From contig JALNZD010000010.1 in assembly GCA_023229505.1 (NCBI GenBank), positions 1-64,000 of the forward strand: 64,000 nt of DNA, written 5' to 3'. Below the pieces are notes generated by a model. That model saw only the letters and a list, made by a program, of their open reading frames with translations, had not been told where the DNA came from and made no database searches. A program made the translations under genes and the position numbers. This stretch comes from Bacteroidales bacterium. GTDB taxonomy: Bacteria > Bacteroidota > Bacteroidia > Bacteroidales > JAGOPY01. Within the stretch, counting starts at the first letter, position 1, and each line of letters starts with the position of its first letter. Of this stretch, positions 52,666 through 60,316 are shown piece by piece.

Positions 52666-52752
52666 ACGCTGACAGGTCTGACGACACTGTCAGGTTTAAA
52701 GTGGTGAAATAAAGACCTGACAGCGTCCGTCGCCAGGTGGACCTGTCAGCGT
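52666..52752. repeat. Nested inverted repeat overlapping a stop codon
   Basis: ACGCTGACAGGTC (52666-52678) pairs perfectly with GACCTGTCAGCGT (52740-52752). Inside, ACTGTCAGGTTT (52686-52697) pairs imperfectly with AAGACCTGACAGCGT (52712-52726). The TGA of the P-type ATPase gene (52746-52748) lies in the outer arm, so the repeat encodes its last residues. Confidence 0.75.
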
Positions 52753-55280
52753 CTTGATAATTTGTAAACCTCAAACCAGGTTATGCTGAATATCCCGGCC
52801 ACAATGCAAATCAGGGCATTCGTAAACTGGATCCTTTCAAATTGAAACAAATCCATCAGGAAAGGAATATTCAGGATTAGAATTAAAAATACGACAGCTC
52901 CACCGGCAATCCATTTAACGGTCTTATTTGGTGTTGCCAGTATCTGGAAAATATTTCTTGTCCAGGAACGGTTCGACAAAATAATGGCAATATTGGAGAC
53001 AATAAGGGTCAGGAAAGACATCGCCCTGACCGTCTTTTCACTATAACCTAAATGCAGGTAGCTGAAATAAACCGCTAAAACAATTACCAGAACGCTGCAT
53101 CCCTGTAAACAACTTAATAATATCTTTTTCCTATTGAAGAAAGGTTCATCTATTTTCTTCGGTGGCCTGTTCATCACATTCTTCTCCGCTTTTTCAGCTT
53201 CAAAGATGATGGAGCAGGCCGGATCAATGATCAATTCAAGGAATACGATATGCACCGGCCACAAAAGCAGGGGAAGGTCTGCAAAAAAAACAGGGATTAG
53301 CGATAGTCCTGCAATCGGCACGTGAATGGCAAAAATATAGCCAAGCGCTTTCTGAAGGTTATCAAAAATCCTTCGTCCCATCCTGATAGCACCCACGATA
53401 GATGAAAAATTATCATCCATGAGTACCAGGGAAGAGGCTTCACGGGCAACGTCCGTGCCTTTTTCACCCATGGCGATACCGATATTTGCAGCTTTCAATG
53501 CGGGTGCATCATTTACCCCGTCACCGGTCATGGCGACAATCTCCCTGTTTTTTTTCAGTGCATTGACAATTTTCAGCTTTTGTTCTGGGATGACCCGGGC
53601 GAATATGTTAACATCCCTGATCTTTTCGCACAATTTCTCCTCGCTCATTTCGTTTAGCTCCTGTCCTGTGATGCAAGATTCATGGTTCCTTAAACCGATT
53701 TCCCGTGCAATGTTTTTTGCAGTTACCGGATAATCTCCGGTTATCATGATCACCCGGATACCGGCTTTATAGCATTCGCTGACGGCCACTTCCACATTTT
53801 CCCTGATCGGGTCCGACAATCCGATCAATCCAATAAAATCAAAATGGAAATCATGCTGCGTTTCCGGAAAAACATTTGAGCTGATGGTTGATTTAGCCAC
53901 GCCCAAGACTCTTAATCCTTTTTGGGCTAATTTTTCAATGGATTTGGAAAGATGTTCAATTTTTTCTTTTGGAAGGTGGCATAAGTCAAAAATGGCTTCA
54001 GGTGCACCTTTCGATGCAATAGTATATTCATTTGTCCCTGCTTTTTTGAAAACCCTGGACATGGCCAGCATCTCTCTTGAAAGCGGGTATTCCTTAAGCA
54101 TTTCCCAATCAGTATGCTCATGTTCCGTGCCTTCAAAATAACTTTCTCCAATGCTGTTAATGGCTTTTTCCATTGGGTCGAAAGGATTGACCTGGCTTGA
54201 AAGAATCCCATATTCGATAATTTCATGAAATTCTTCCGGAAACACTTTATTATTAGAGATGTCCAGAAATTCCTTTCCATTGAACAGATCGGTGACGGTC
54301 ATTTTATTTTGCGTCAGCGTACCTGTTTTATCCGTGCACAACACCGTTGCGGAACCCAGGGTTTCAACGGCCGCCGGTTTCCTGGTGAGTACACTTTTTT
54401 TGGACATGCGCCAGGCGCCAAGGGCTAAAAATATAGTCAGAACTACTGGAAATTCTTCCGGAAGCATCGCCATGGCAAGTGTAATACCCGCGAGGAAGCC
54501 TTTCAGTAAATCTCCCCTTGTCAGGGTGTAGACAATAATAACAAGGATACACAGGATGATCCCGATAATAGCAAGCCTTTTCACAAGCGTGCCCATTTCT
54601 TTTTTCAGTTTGGTAGGCTCCTCTTCAACTTCCTCAAGGGCTTTGCCGATCTGCCCGATCTCCGTGTTCATTCCTGTTGCCAGCACCTTTGCAATGCCAT
54701 TGCCCTGAACCACCATCGAACCGGAATAAATAAAAGGCAAATCATCACCCCCCGGCTGTTGTGATTTATCCGATTCGTTCCACTCCGTTTTTCTTACCGG
54801 AACGGATTCTCCCGTCAGCAACGATTCGTCAACCATCAGGCTAAGCGTGTGCAGCATGGCTGCATCCGCCGGGACCCTGTCACCTTCCTGTAAAACTACA
54901 ATGTCACCCGTTACCACTTCCCTGCCCGCGATCCTTCTTTCCTGGCCATAACGGATAACAAGGGCACGCGGGCTTGCGAGGTCTTTCAGTGCATCAAGGG
55001 CCTTTTCCGTTTTCTTCTCCTGGTAAAACTCTATCCCCATGACCACAAAGACAAAACCAAGCAGCATGATGCCTTCCTGGATGTCGCCTAAAACGAGGTA
55101 TAATGTGCCGCAAGCCACTAACAGTAAAAACATTGGCTCTTTAATGACACCAAAAGCAATGGATAAAATATTTTTAGGCTTGGATGAGGGAAGTTCGTTG
55201 TATCCCTCAATTCGAAGCTTTTCAGCAGCTTCTGCTTCGGTCAATCCTTTAAATTTCCCTGAATTGAGATTAATCTGCAT
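52746..55280 (-). CDS. P-type cation ATPase (calcium-ATPase-like)
   Basis: An 844-residue P2-type ATPase: N-terminal cation-ATPase domain (LTEAEAAEKLRIEGYNELP), actuator loop DESLLTGESVPV, TM4 motif MLPEEFPVVLT, phosphorylation site CTDKTGTLTQNKMT, hinge MTGDGVNDAPALKAANIGIAM, and six C-terminal helices with FLELIIDPACSIIFEAE. It exports a cation, probably Ca2+, using ATP. PEEFP replaces the PEGLP of SERCA, and TM6 lacks the usual NxxxD, so ion specificity is uncertain. Confidence 0.88.
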   Translation of the reverse strand: MQINLNSGKFKGLTEAEAAEKLRIEGYNELPSSKPKNILSIAFGVIKEPMFLLLVACGTLYLVLGDIQEGIMLLGFVFVVMGIEFYQEKKTEKALDALKDLASPRALVIRYGQERRIAGREVVTGDIVVLQEGDRVPADAAMLHTLSLMVDESLLTGESVPVRKTEWNESDKSQQPGGDDLPFIYSGSMVVQGNGIAKVLATGMNTEIGQIGKALEEVEEEPTKLKKEMGTLVKRLAIIGIILCILVIIVYTLTRGDLLKGFLAGITLAMAMLPEEFPVVLTIFLALGAWRMSKKSVLTRKPAAVETLGSATVLCTDKTGTLTQNKMTVTDLFNGKEFLDISNNKVFPEEFHEIIEYGILSSQVNPFDPMEKAINSIGESYFEGTEHEHTDWEMLKEYPLSREMLAMSRVFKKAGTNEYTIASKGAPEAIFDLCHLPKEKIEHLSKSIEKLAQKGLRVLGVAKSTISSNVFPETQHDFHFDFIGLIGLSDPIRENVEVAVSECYKAGIRVIMITGDYPVTAKNIAREIGLRNHESCITGQELNEMSEEKLCEKIRDVNIFARVIPEQKLKIVNALKKNREIVAMTGDGVNDAPALKAANIGIAMGEKGTDVAREASSLVLMDDNFSSIVGAIRMGRRIFDNLQKALGYIFAIHVPIAGLSLIPVFFADLPLLLWPVHIVFLELIIDPACSIIFEAEKAEKNVMNRPPKKIDEPFFNRKKILLSCLQGCSVLVIVLAVYFSYLHLGYSEKTVRAMSFLTLIVSNIAIILSNRSWTRNIFQILATPNKTVKWIAGGAVVFLILILNIPFLMDLFQFERIQFTNALICIVAGIFSITWFEVYKLSRR

Positions 55281-55357
55281 GATAAATACTCAAATTAGCT
55301 TTTATAAATACATCAGCAAGATAATCAAAATTCTTATGCGCCATGCTGTACTGGAGA

Positions 55358-55394
55358 CAAAAAGAGGGTTTCTGACACTAAAATCAGAAACCCC
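55358..55394 (-). terminator. Intrinsic terminator downstream of kbl
   Basis: Minus strand: GGGTTTCTGA - 8 nt - TCAGAAACCC followed by TCTTTTTG. Perfect 10-bp stem, 43 nt beyond the kbl stop. Confidence 0.8.
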
Positions 55395-55405
55395 ATTACT
55401 ATCTT

Positions 55406-55440
55406 GACTGCCGACTGTCAACAGTTGACTGTCGACTTAT
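55406..55440. repeat. 7-bp periodic array
   Basis: GACTGCC GACTGTC AACAGTT GACTGTC GACTTAT; the last unit contains the kbl stop codon (55437-55439). Confidence 0.75.
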
Positions 55441-56678
55441 TTAATCATCTCCAGCTCTTTTCCCACCTTGATAAACGCGGTAATCGCGTGATCCAAGTGA
55501 TGCTGGTCATGTCCCGCCGAGATTTGCACTCGGATGCGGTCCTTTCCTTTGGGTACCACCGGGAAGGAGAATGCGATCACGTAAACGCCTTCTTCCAGCA
55601 TACGGTTTGCAAACTTGACAGCCAGTTTGGAACAGTCGGGATATTTGCCGAACATGATCGGAACGATCGGGTGGTCGCCTGCGACGATATCAAAGCCGGC
55701 TTCCGTCATTTTTGCACGGAAATATTTGGTGTTTCTTTCCAGCTTATCGCGAAGCTCGGTGGTGGATGAAAGCATATCGAGCACCTGTATCGTTCCACTC
55801 ACCACGGCCGGGGCAACGGTGTTGGAGAACAGGTAAGGACGTGCCTTGTTGCGCATCCATGAGATGATCTCTTTGCTGCTGGAGATACAGCCGCCGGATG
55901 CTCCTCCAAGTGCTTTTCCAAAGGTAGTGGTAATGATGTCCACCCTGCCCATCACACCGCGGTATTCATGCGTTCCACGGCCGGTCTTTCCCATAAAGCC
56001 CGATGAATGGCTATCGTCGACCATCACCATCGCATCATATTTTTCGGCAAGGTCGCATATCTCCTTCAACCGTGCCACGTCTCCATCCATGCTGAAAGCT
56101 CCGTCGGTGGTAATCAACCTGAAACGGCAATCTTTAGCTTCCTTAAGGCATCTCTCAAGACCTTTGGCCATTTTGCCCGTGGCGGGATCTTCTTCTTCCA
56201 CATCCCGAAAATCGTTGTGCTTGTAAATCCAGCGTTGGGCCTTACAAAGGCGGATCCCGTCGATAATTGAGGCATGGTTTAGTGCGTCAGTAATGATTGC
56301 ATCCTCAGTACCAAGCAGCGGTTCAAAAACAGCTCCGTTTGCATCAAAGCATGAGGAGAATAGGATAGTATCTTCCATACCGAGGAATTTCGAAACTTTC
56401 ATTTCCAGTTCCTTGTGAATATCCTGCGTGCCACAGATGAAACGCACGGATGACATTCCGTATCCACGTTCTTCAATTCCTTTGTGAGCGGCTTTGATCA
56501 CATCCGGGTGGGAGGAAAGGCCGAGGTAGTTATTTGCGCAAAAATTCAGGCATTTTTTGCCTTTTACAATGATTTCAGCGCCCTGTTCGCTTTCAATGAT
56601 GCGTTCGTGTTTGAATAGCCCGGCATCCTCAATGGTTTTGAGTTCATTTGCCAGGAAGTCTTTCATTTTGCCGATCAT
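55437..56678 (-). CDS. kbl: Glycine C-acetyltransferase (2-amino-3-ketobutyrate CoA ligase)
   Basis: A 413-residue PLP enzyme of the alpha-oxoamine synthase family: CANNYLGLSSHPDVIKAA, GTQDIHKELE, VDDSHSSGFMG (PLP Asp and His), TTTFGKALGGASGG with the PLP Lys255. It converts 2-amino-3-oxobutanoate plus CoA to glycine and acetyl-CoA. The partner threonine dehydrogenase lies 1.3 kb away in the opposite orientation, with HigBA between. ATG 56678 or 56666 (MKDFLANEL) could be the start. Confidence 0.95.
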   Translation of the reverse strand: MIGKMKDFLANELKTIEDAGLFKHERIIESEQGAEIIVKGKKCLNFCANNYLGLSSHPDVIKAAHKGIEERGYGMSSVRFICGTQDIHKELEMKVSKFLGMEDTILFSSCFDANGAVFEPLLGTEDAIITDALNHASIIDGIRLCKAQRWIYKHNDFRDVEEEDPATGKMAKGLERCLKEAKDCRFRLITTDGAFSMDGDVARLKEICDLAEKYDAMVMVDDSHSSGFMGKTGRGTHEYRGVMGRVDIITTTFGKALGGASGGCISSSKEIISWMRNKARPYLFSNTVAPAVVSGTIQVLDMLSSTTELRDKLERNTKYFRAKMTEAGFDIVAGDHPIVPIMFGKYPDCSKLAVKFANRMLEEGVYVIAFSFPVVPKGKDRIRVQISAGHDQHHLDHAITAFIKVGKELEMIK

Positions 56679-56731
56679 GGGATATGAATTTATAAAGTTT
56701 AGTAAAGTGTTAATGAATTAACAAAGTGTTG

Positions 56732-56739
56732 CAAAGATA
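56732..56739 (-). promoter_or_regulatory. -7 box of kbl with nearby palindrome
   Basis: Minus strand TATCTTTG, 53 nt before the kbl ATG. Downstream, GTTAAT-GA-ATTAAC (56709-56722) is a perfect palindrome in the leader and could be an operator. The gap 56679-56912 has no gene; a TGCCT..AGGCA hairpin overlaps the end of higA. Confidence 0.5.
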
Positions 56740-56912
56740 ATTTTTTCATGAAATGGATTGTCATTAAGGATGAAATCTTTATCAGGGAAAAGACGATCAG
56801 CTGATTAGAGATATCTGAACTGTTATTCCTTCGATAATGTAAGGTTTTAACAGTTTTTGCGGATTTTGCAATAATTTTCTGACTAAATTATCAAGACTGC
56901 CTGCTAATTCAA

Positions 56913-57212
56913 TTAGGCAACGTTTTCTTTATGCTTCTTGATTACCTTAAATTCATCTTTCTTCAGGTGTATTTCTTCTTCAATATCAAAATCATTCTGT
57001 AGTCCGAGCCAGAATTTCGCCGAATTGCCAAAATAATTACTTAACCTCAATGCAGTGTCAGCGGTGATCCGCCGCCTCCCTTTTAAGATTTCACTAACCC
57101 TGGTTTGAGGAATATTAATGTCCTTTGACAATTTATAAGCAGAAATATTCAAAGGGATTAAAAATTCTTCTAATAAAATCTCACCGGGATGTATGTTATT
57201 AAGCTTTTCCAT
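56913..57212 (-). CDS. higA: HigA family antitoxin
   Basis: A 99-residue XRE-type DNA-binding antitoxin. HigA signature: NIHPGEILLEEFLIPLNISAYKLSKDINIPQTRVSEILKGRRRITADTALRLSNYFGNSAKFWLGLQ, with the helix-turn-helix at about 23-60. It neutralises HigB and represses the operon. It begins 11 nt after higB, the usual toxin-first order of hig modules. Confidence 0.93.
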   Translation of the reverse strand: MEKLNNIHPGEILLEEFLIPLNISAYKLSKDINIPQTRVSEILKGRRRITADTALRLSNYFGNSAKFWLGLQNDFDIEEEIHLKKDEFKVIKKHKENVA

Positions 57213-57223
57213 TTTCTTAAATT

Positions 57224-57505
57224 TTAATGATAATCAATTATTTCGACATTAAAAGAATGCCCGTTTTCCCAATGAAAGATAATCCTCCATTGGTCATTTA
57301 TTCTTATGCTATGATAATCCTTTAGTTCACCTTTGAGTTTTTCCAAATTGTTAGACGGAGGAATTATCAAATCATTCAAATTCACAGAATTATTAAGCAT
57401 TCTAAGTTTTCGTCTGGCGATATGCTGAATTTCATCTGGTAACTTTTTGGATCTGATACCATTCCAAATTTTTTCAGTTTCTTTAGATCCGAAAGATTGA
57501 ATCAT
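57224..57505 (-). CDS. higB: HigB family toxin
   Basis: A 93-residue RelE/ParE-fold toxin: SFGSKETEKIWNGIRSKKLPDEIQHIARRKLRMLNN, LEKLKGELKDYHSIRINDQWRIIFHWENG, VEIIDYH. HigB toxins cleave mRNA on the ribosome. The length and conserved RINDQWRI block indicate an intact toxin. It sits between kbl and the threonine dehydrogenase gene. Confidence 0.93.
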   Translation of the reverse strand: MIQSFGSKETEKIWNGIRSKKLPDEIQHIARRKLRMLNNSVNLNDLIIPPSNNLEKLKGELKDYHSIRINDQWRIIFHWENGHSFNVEIIDYH

Positions 57506-57511
57506 AGTAAC

Positions 57512-57537
57512 GTATTACAATACTAACGCCAAAAGTA
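57512..57537 (-). promoter_or_regulatory. higBA promoter with overlapping palindrome
   Basis: Minus strand: -7 box TACTTTTG (57537 down to 57530). GTATT-GT-AATAC (57523 down to 57512), a perfect palindrome, follows after 6 nt at the expected transcription start, suiting HigA autorepression. Confidence 0.6.
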
Positions 57538-57572
57538 ATTATTAAATTTTAAATATCCAAATAGAAAATGTG

Positions 57573-57703
57573 GCCTACCGGTATAGGCTAAGAGCAGGCG
57601 GGCATTAAATTCCATGTTACTGTCTACCGAGACCAAAGTTTATTAAAGGTAATCACTTTCAATTTAGGACTTTCCGCCCGTTTGCTTTTAGCCAATGTTG
57701 GGC
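57573..57703. repeat. attC-like inverted repeat
   Basis: Inner arms GGCTAAGAGCAGGCGGGC (57586-57603) and GCCCGTTTGCTTTTAGCC (57676-57693) pair at 15 of 18 positions. Outer 7-mers GCCTACC (57573-57579) and GTTGGGC (57697-57703) correspond to the R-boxes of integron attC sites (RYYYAAC and GTTRRRY), the first with one mismatch. Spacers are 6 and 3 nt. No integrase is in the window. The rest of 57538-57941 holds nothing I recognise. Confidence 0.45.
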
Positions 57704-57941
57704 AATACATACTAAAAATATGAATAATGTATGTTTCATTTTTTACATGTTGAAACGTCAGTATAAACCCATTGCATTTATCGACTTCATGAGTATAATA
57801 AACTCATTATGTTTATTCCCCCAAATTTAACGAATAAAATGTACTTAAAGATGATCATTTTTTATGTTTTATAAATGACTGATCAATTCAGATCCTTCGT
57901 AATTGTTTTTACCGGAAGAACGTGATTATAAATAAGTTTTT

Positions 57942-57949
57942 TACTTTTG
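57942..57949 (+). promoter_or_regulatory. -7 box of the threonine dehydrogenase gene
   Basis: TACTTTTG followed by CCGC, 39 nt before the ATG at 57989. Confidence 0.6.
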
Positions 57950-57988
57950 CCGCAAATTGTTAATTATTTCACAAAAAACTAGTTGAAC

Positions 57989-58951
57989 ATGAAAAAGATA
58001 CTCGTCATTGGTGCTGTAGGTCAGATCGGATCCGAGCTGACCATGCGCTTAAGGGAAGTTTACGGTTCATCGAATGTTGTGGCCGGCTACCGCAAAACCG
58101 AACCCGGTAAAGAATTAGCAGAATCCGGACCGCTGGAAAGGGTGGATGCCACCGAACCGGAAAGACTGGCTGAAATAGTTAAGAAATATAAAATCGATGC
58201 GATCTATAACCTGGCTGCCCTGCTCTCCGCCGTAGCCGAAGGAAATCCGACTATGGCATGGAACGTTGGAGTAGGCGGCGTGTTCAATTGTCTTGAAGTG
58301 GCCCGTGAAAATAAGTGCGCCGTTTTCTTCCCCAGCTCTATCGGCGCTTTCGGACCCACTACCCCGCTCGATAACACACCCCAGGATACCATCCAGCGAC
58401 CCACCACCATGTACGGCGTGACCAAAGTAACAGGCGAACTGCTCAGTGATTATTATTACAAAAAGTTCGGCGTGGATACCCGCGGCTTGCGATACCCTGG
58501 CATCATTTCAAATGTAACTCTGCCCGGCGGCGGTACTACTGACTATGCAGTGGAGATATACTATGCGGCCATCAAGGAGAAAAAATTCACCTGTCCCCTG
58601 CCCGCCGGCACTTTCCTCGATATGATGTATATGCCTGACGCACTCGACGCAGCCATCGACGTGATGGAAGCCGATCCGTCAAAACTCAAGCACCGCAATG
58701 CTTTCAACGTCTCCGCCATGAGCTTCGACCCGGAGATCATCTATAAGGAGATCAAAAAACATATCCCCGACTTTGTTATGACCTATGATGTCGACCTGAT
58801 GAAAAAAGGCATCGCCGACTCATGGCCGAACAGCATGGACGATAGCGCCGCCCGCGCCGAATGGGGCTGGAACCCGAAATGGAAGCTCGACAACATGACG
58901 GTTGATATGCTGAAGGTTATTGGTGAGAAGCATAAACTGGGACTTATCTAA
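57989..58951 (+). CDS. L-threonine 3-dehydrogenase, SDR (epimerase-like) type
   Basis: A 320-residue NAD-dependent enzyme; ATG 57989 preferred over a TTG two codons earlier. Rossmann motif GAVGQIG (8-14), catalytic PSSIGAFG and Tyr142/Lys146 in MYGVTKVTGELL, plus LRYPGIIS and GGTTDYAVEIY, which are typical of short-chain threonine dehydrogenases of Bacteroidota and animals (unlike the zinc MDR type of E. coli). It oxidises threonine to 2-amino-3-oxobutanoate, the substrate of Kbl encoded divergently. Confidence 0.9.
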   Translation: MKKILVIGAVGQIGSELTMRLREVYGSSNVVAGYRKTEPGKELAESGPLERVDATEPERLAEIVKKYKIDAIYNLAALLSAVAEGNPTMAWNVGVGGVFNCLEVARENKCAVFFPSSIGAFGPTTPLDNTPQDTIQRPTTMYGVTKVTGELLSDYYYKKFGVDTRGLRYPGIISNVTLPGGGTTDYAVEIYYAAIKEKKFTCPLPAGTFLDMMYMPDALDAAIDVMEADPSKLKHRNAFNVSAMSFDPEIIYKEIKKHIPDFVMTYDVDLMKKGIADSWPNSMDDSAARAEWGWNPKWKLDNMTVDMLKVIGEKHKLGLI

Positions 58952-58954
58952 AGA

Positions 58955-59080
58955 GTGTTAAGGTTTAAGTGTTGAGGTTTAAGTTCGGGATTATTTTAAG
59001 ATCCCGATAGAGCGATCCTCGAGATTCGATATTCGAAGTAAGGCCAAAGAATATTTCGAATATCGAATATCTAATATCTT
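58955..59080. repeat. 7-bp periodic arrays with a 14-bp inverted repeat
   Basis: GTGTTAA GGTTTAA GTGTTGA GGTTTAA GTTCGGG (58955-58989), CTCGAGA TTCGATA TTCGAAG (59018-59038), ATTTCGA ATATCGA ATATCTA ATATCTT (59053-59080). ATTCGATATTCGAA (59024-59037) and TTCGAATATCGAAT (59055-59068) form a perfect hairpin stem upstream of the mnmA promoter. Confidence 0.75.
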
Positions 59081-59104
59081 TCTTTCTTTCTTTCTTTACC
59101 TTTG
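59078..59104 (+). promoter_or_regulatory. mnmA promoter: (CTTT)5 abutting the -7 box
   Basis: Five CTTT units (59078-59097) share their last T with the -7 box TACCTTTG (59097-59104). The ATG follows after CCCC, so the mRNA should be leaderless. The tetranucleotide repeat occupies the whole -33 to -7 spacer. Confidence 0.65.
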
Positions 59105-59108
59105 CCCC

Positions 59109-60176
59109 ATGCAAATCGCTGCCCTTGTTTCAGGTGGAGTCGACAGTTCCGTCATTGTTCCCTTATTGAAAGATCAAGGGTATGATCCGGTCATTTTTTA
59201 CATCCAGATCGGGATGGACAACGAACCTGGCTTCATGGACTGCCCGTCGGAAGAGGATATCGAGATCACAACTTTCATCGCCAAAAAATACGGCTGCCGC
59301 TTTGAAATTGCTAACCTGCACGAAGAATACTGGAACCGGGTAGTGAATTACACAATCGATTCCATCCGTCATGGCTTTACCCCAAACCCAGATGTGATGT
59401 GCAACCTGTTTATCAAATTCGGAAGCTTTGAAGACAAATTCGGAAAAGACTTCGACAGGATTGCAACCGGCCACTATGCCCGGAGGATTGATGAAGGGGG
59501 AAAAGCTTACCTTGGAACCGCTATCGACCAGAAAAAAGACCAGACATACTTTCTAGGCAGGATTACATACCATCAACTCTCGAAAGCCATGTTTCCCCTG
59601 GCAGACCTGGAAAAGAAAGACGTCAGGAAGATGGCCCGCAACCTGAAGCTCCCCAGCGCTGAACGGCCCGACAGCCAGGGTATCTGCTTTCTCGGAAAGA
59701 TCAACTACAATGAGTTCATCAAACGATATGCCGGTGAAAAGGAGGGGGACATTATCGAACTGGAAACCGGGAAAATCCTTGGCAAACACAAAGGCTTCTG
59801 GTTTCATACTATCGGCCAGCGAAAAGGCCTGGGCCTCAGCCAGGGTCCGTGGTTCGTCGTTAAAAAGGACATTCCCGGTAATATCGTTTACGTTTCAAAC
59901 GGATATAATCCGGTTGCACAACATCAGGAGGTGATTTTGCTCGCCGATTTTCTCTTTATCAATGAAAAACCCGACCGGGATTATTCTGTCGCCCAGCCGG
60001 TGCATTTCAAGATCCGCCACCAGCCTGAGTTTAATGAAGGCTTGATGGTCCGGGAAGGAGAGGGGAATTATCGGATTGACAGCGTTAATAGCATTGCCGG
60101 CGTTGCCCCCGGACAGTTCGGTGTAGTTTACACCACCGATAACAGGATATGTCTGGGGAGCGGAGTGATTACATAA
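59109..60176 (+). CDS. mnmA: tRNA-specific 2-thiouridylase MnmA
   Basis: A 355-residue PP-loop enzyme that thiolates U34 of tRNA-Lys, tRNA-Glu and tRNA-Gln. SGGVDSS (8-14) binds ATP; Cys98 (PNPDVMCN) and Cys193 (DSQGICFLG) are the catalytic pair; TIGQRKGL and a C-terminal beta-barrel complete the protein. Length is typical. The start codon is fixed by the promoter lying only 4 nt upstream. Confidence 0.95.
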   Translation: MQIAALVSGGVDSSVIVPLLKDQGYDPVIFYIQIGMDNEPGFMDCPSEEDIEITTFIAKKYGCRFEIANLHEEYWNRVVNYTIDSIRHGFTPNPDVMCNLFIKFGSFEDKFGKDFDRIATGHYARRIDEGGKAYLGTAIDQKKDQTYFLGRITYHQLSKAMFPLADLEKKDVRKMARNLKLPSAERPDSQGICFLGKINYNEFIKRYAGEKEGDIIELETGKILGKHKGFWFHTIGQRKGLGLSQGPWFVVKKDIPGNIVYVSNGYNPVAQHQEVILLADFLFINEKPDRDYSVAQPVHFKIRHQPEFNEGLMVREGEGNYRIDSVNSIAGVAPGQFGVVYTTDNRICLGSGVIT

Positions 60177-60216
60177 AAAGTGTTGAGTGTAAAGGTTTAA
60201 GGGTTGAGTTAGGGAC

Positions 60217-60313
60217 TATTTAATTTTGAATTTTAAGTTTTAAATTTTGAATTCGGGTGTTCTATGTTGTGAACCTTTTAACAATTTAGCAATTTGACAA
60301 TTTAACAGTTTAT
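60217..60313. repeat. 7-bp then 8-bp periodic arrays
   Basis: TATTTAA TTTTGAA TTTTAAG TTTTAAA TTTTGAA TTCGGGT (60217-60258), then CAATTTAG CAATTTGA CAATTTAA CAGTTTAT (60282-60313), ending 3 nt before the alcohol dehydrogenase ATG. The 8-bp unit recurs at 12292-12307. Confidence 0.75.
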
Positions 60314-60316
60314 TTC

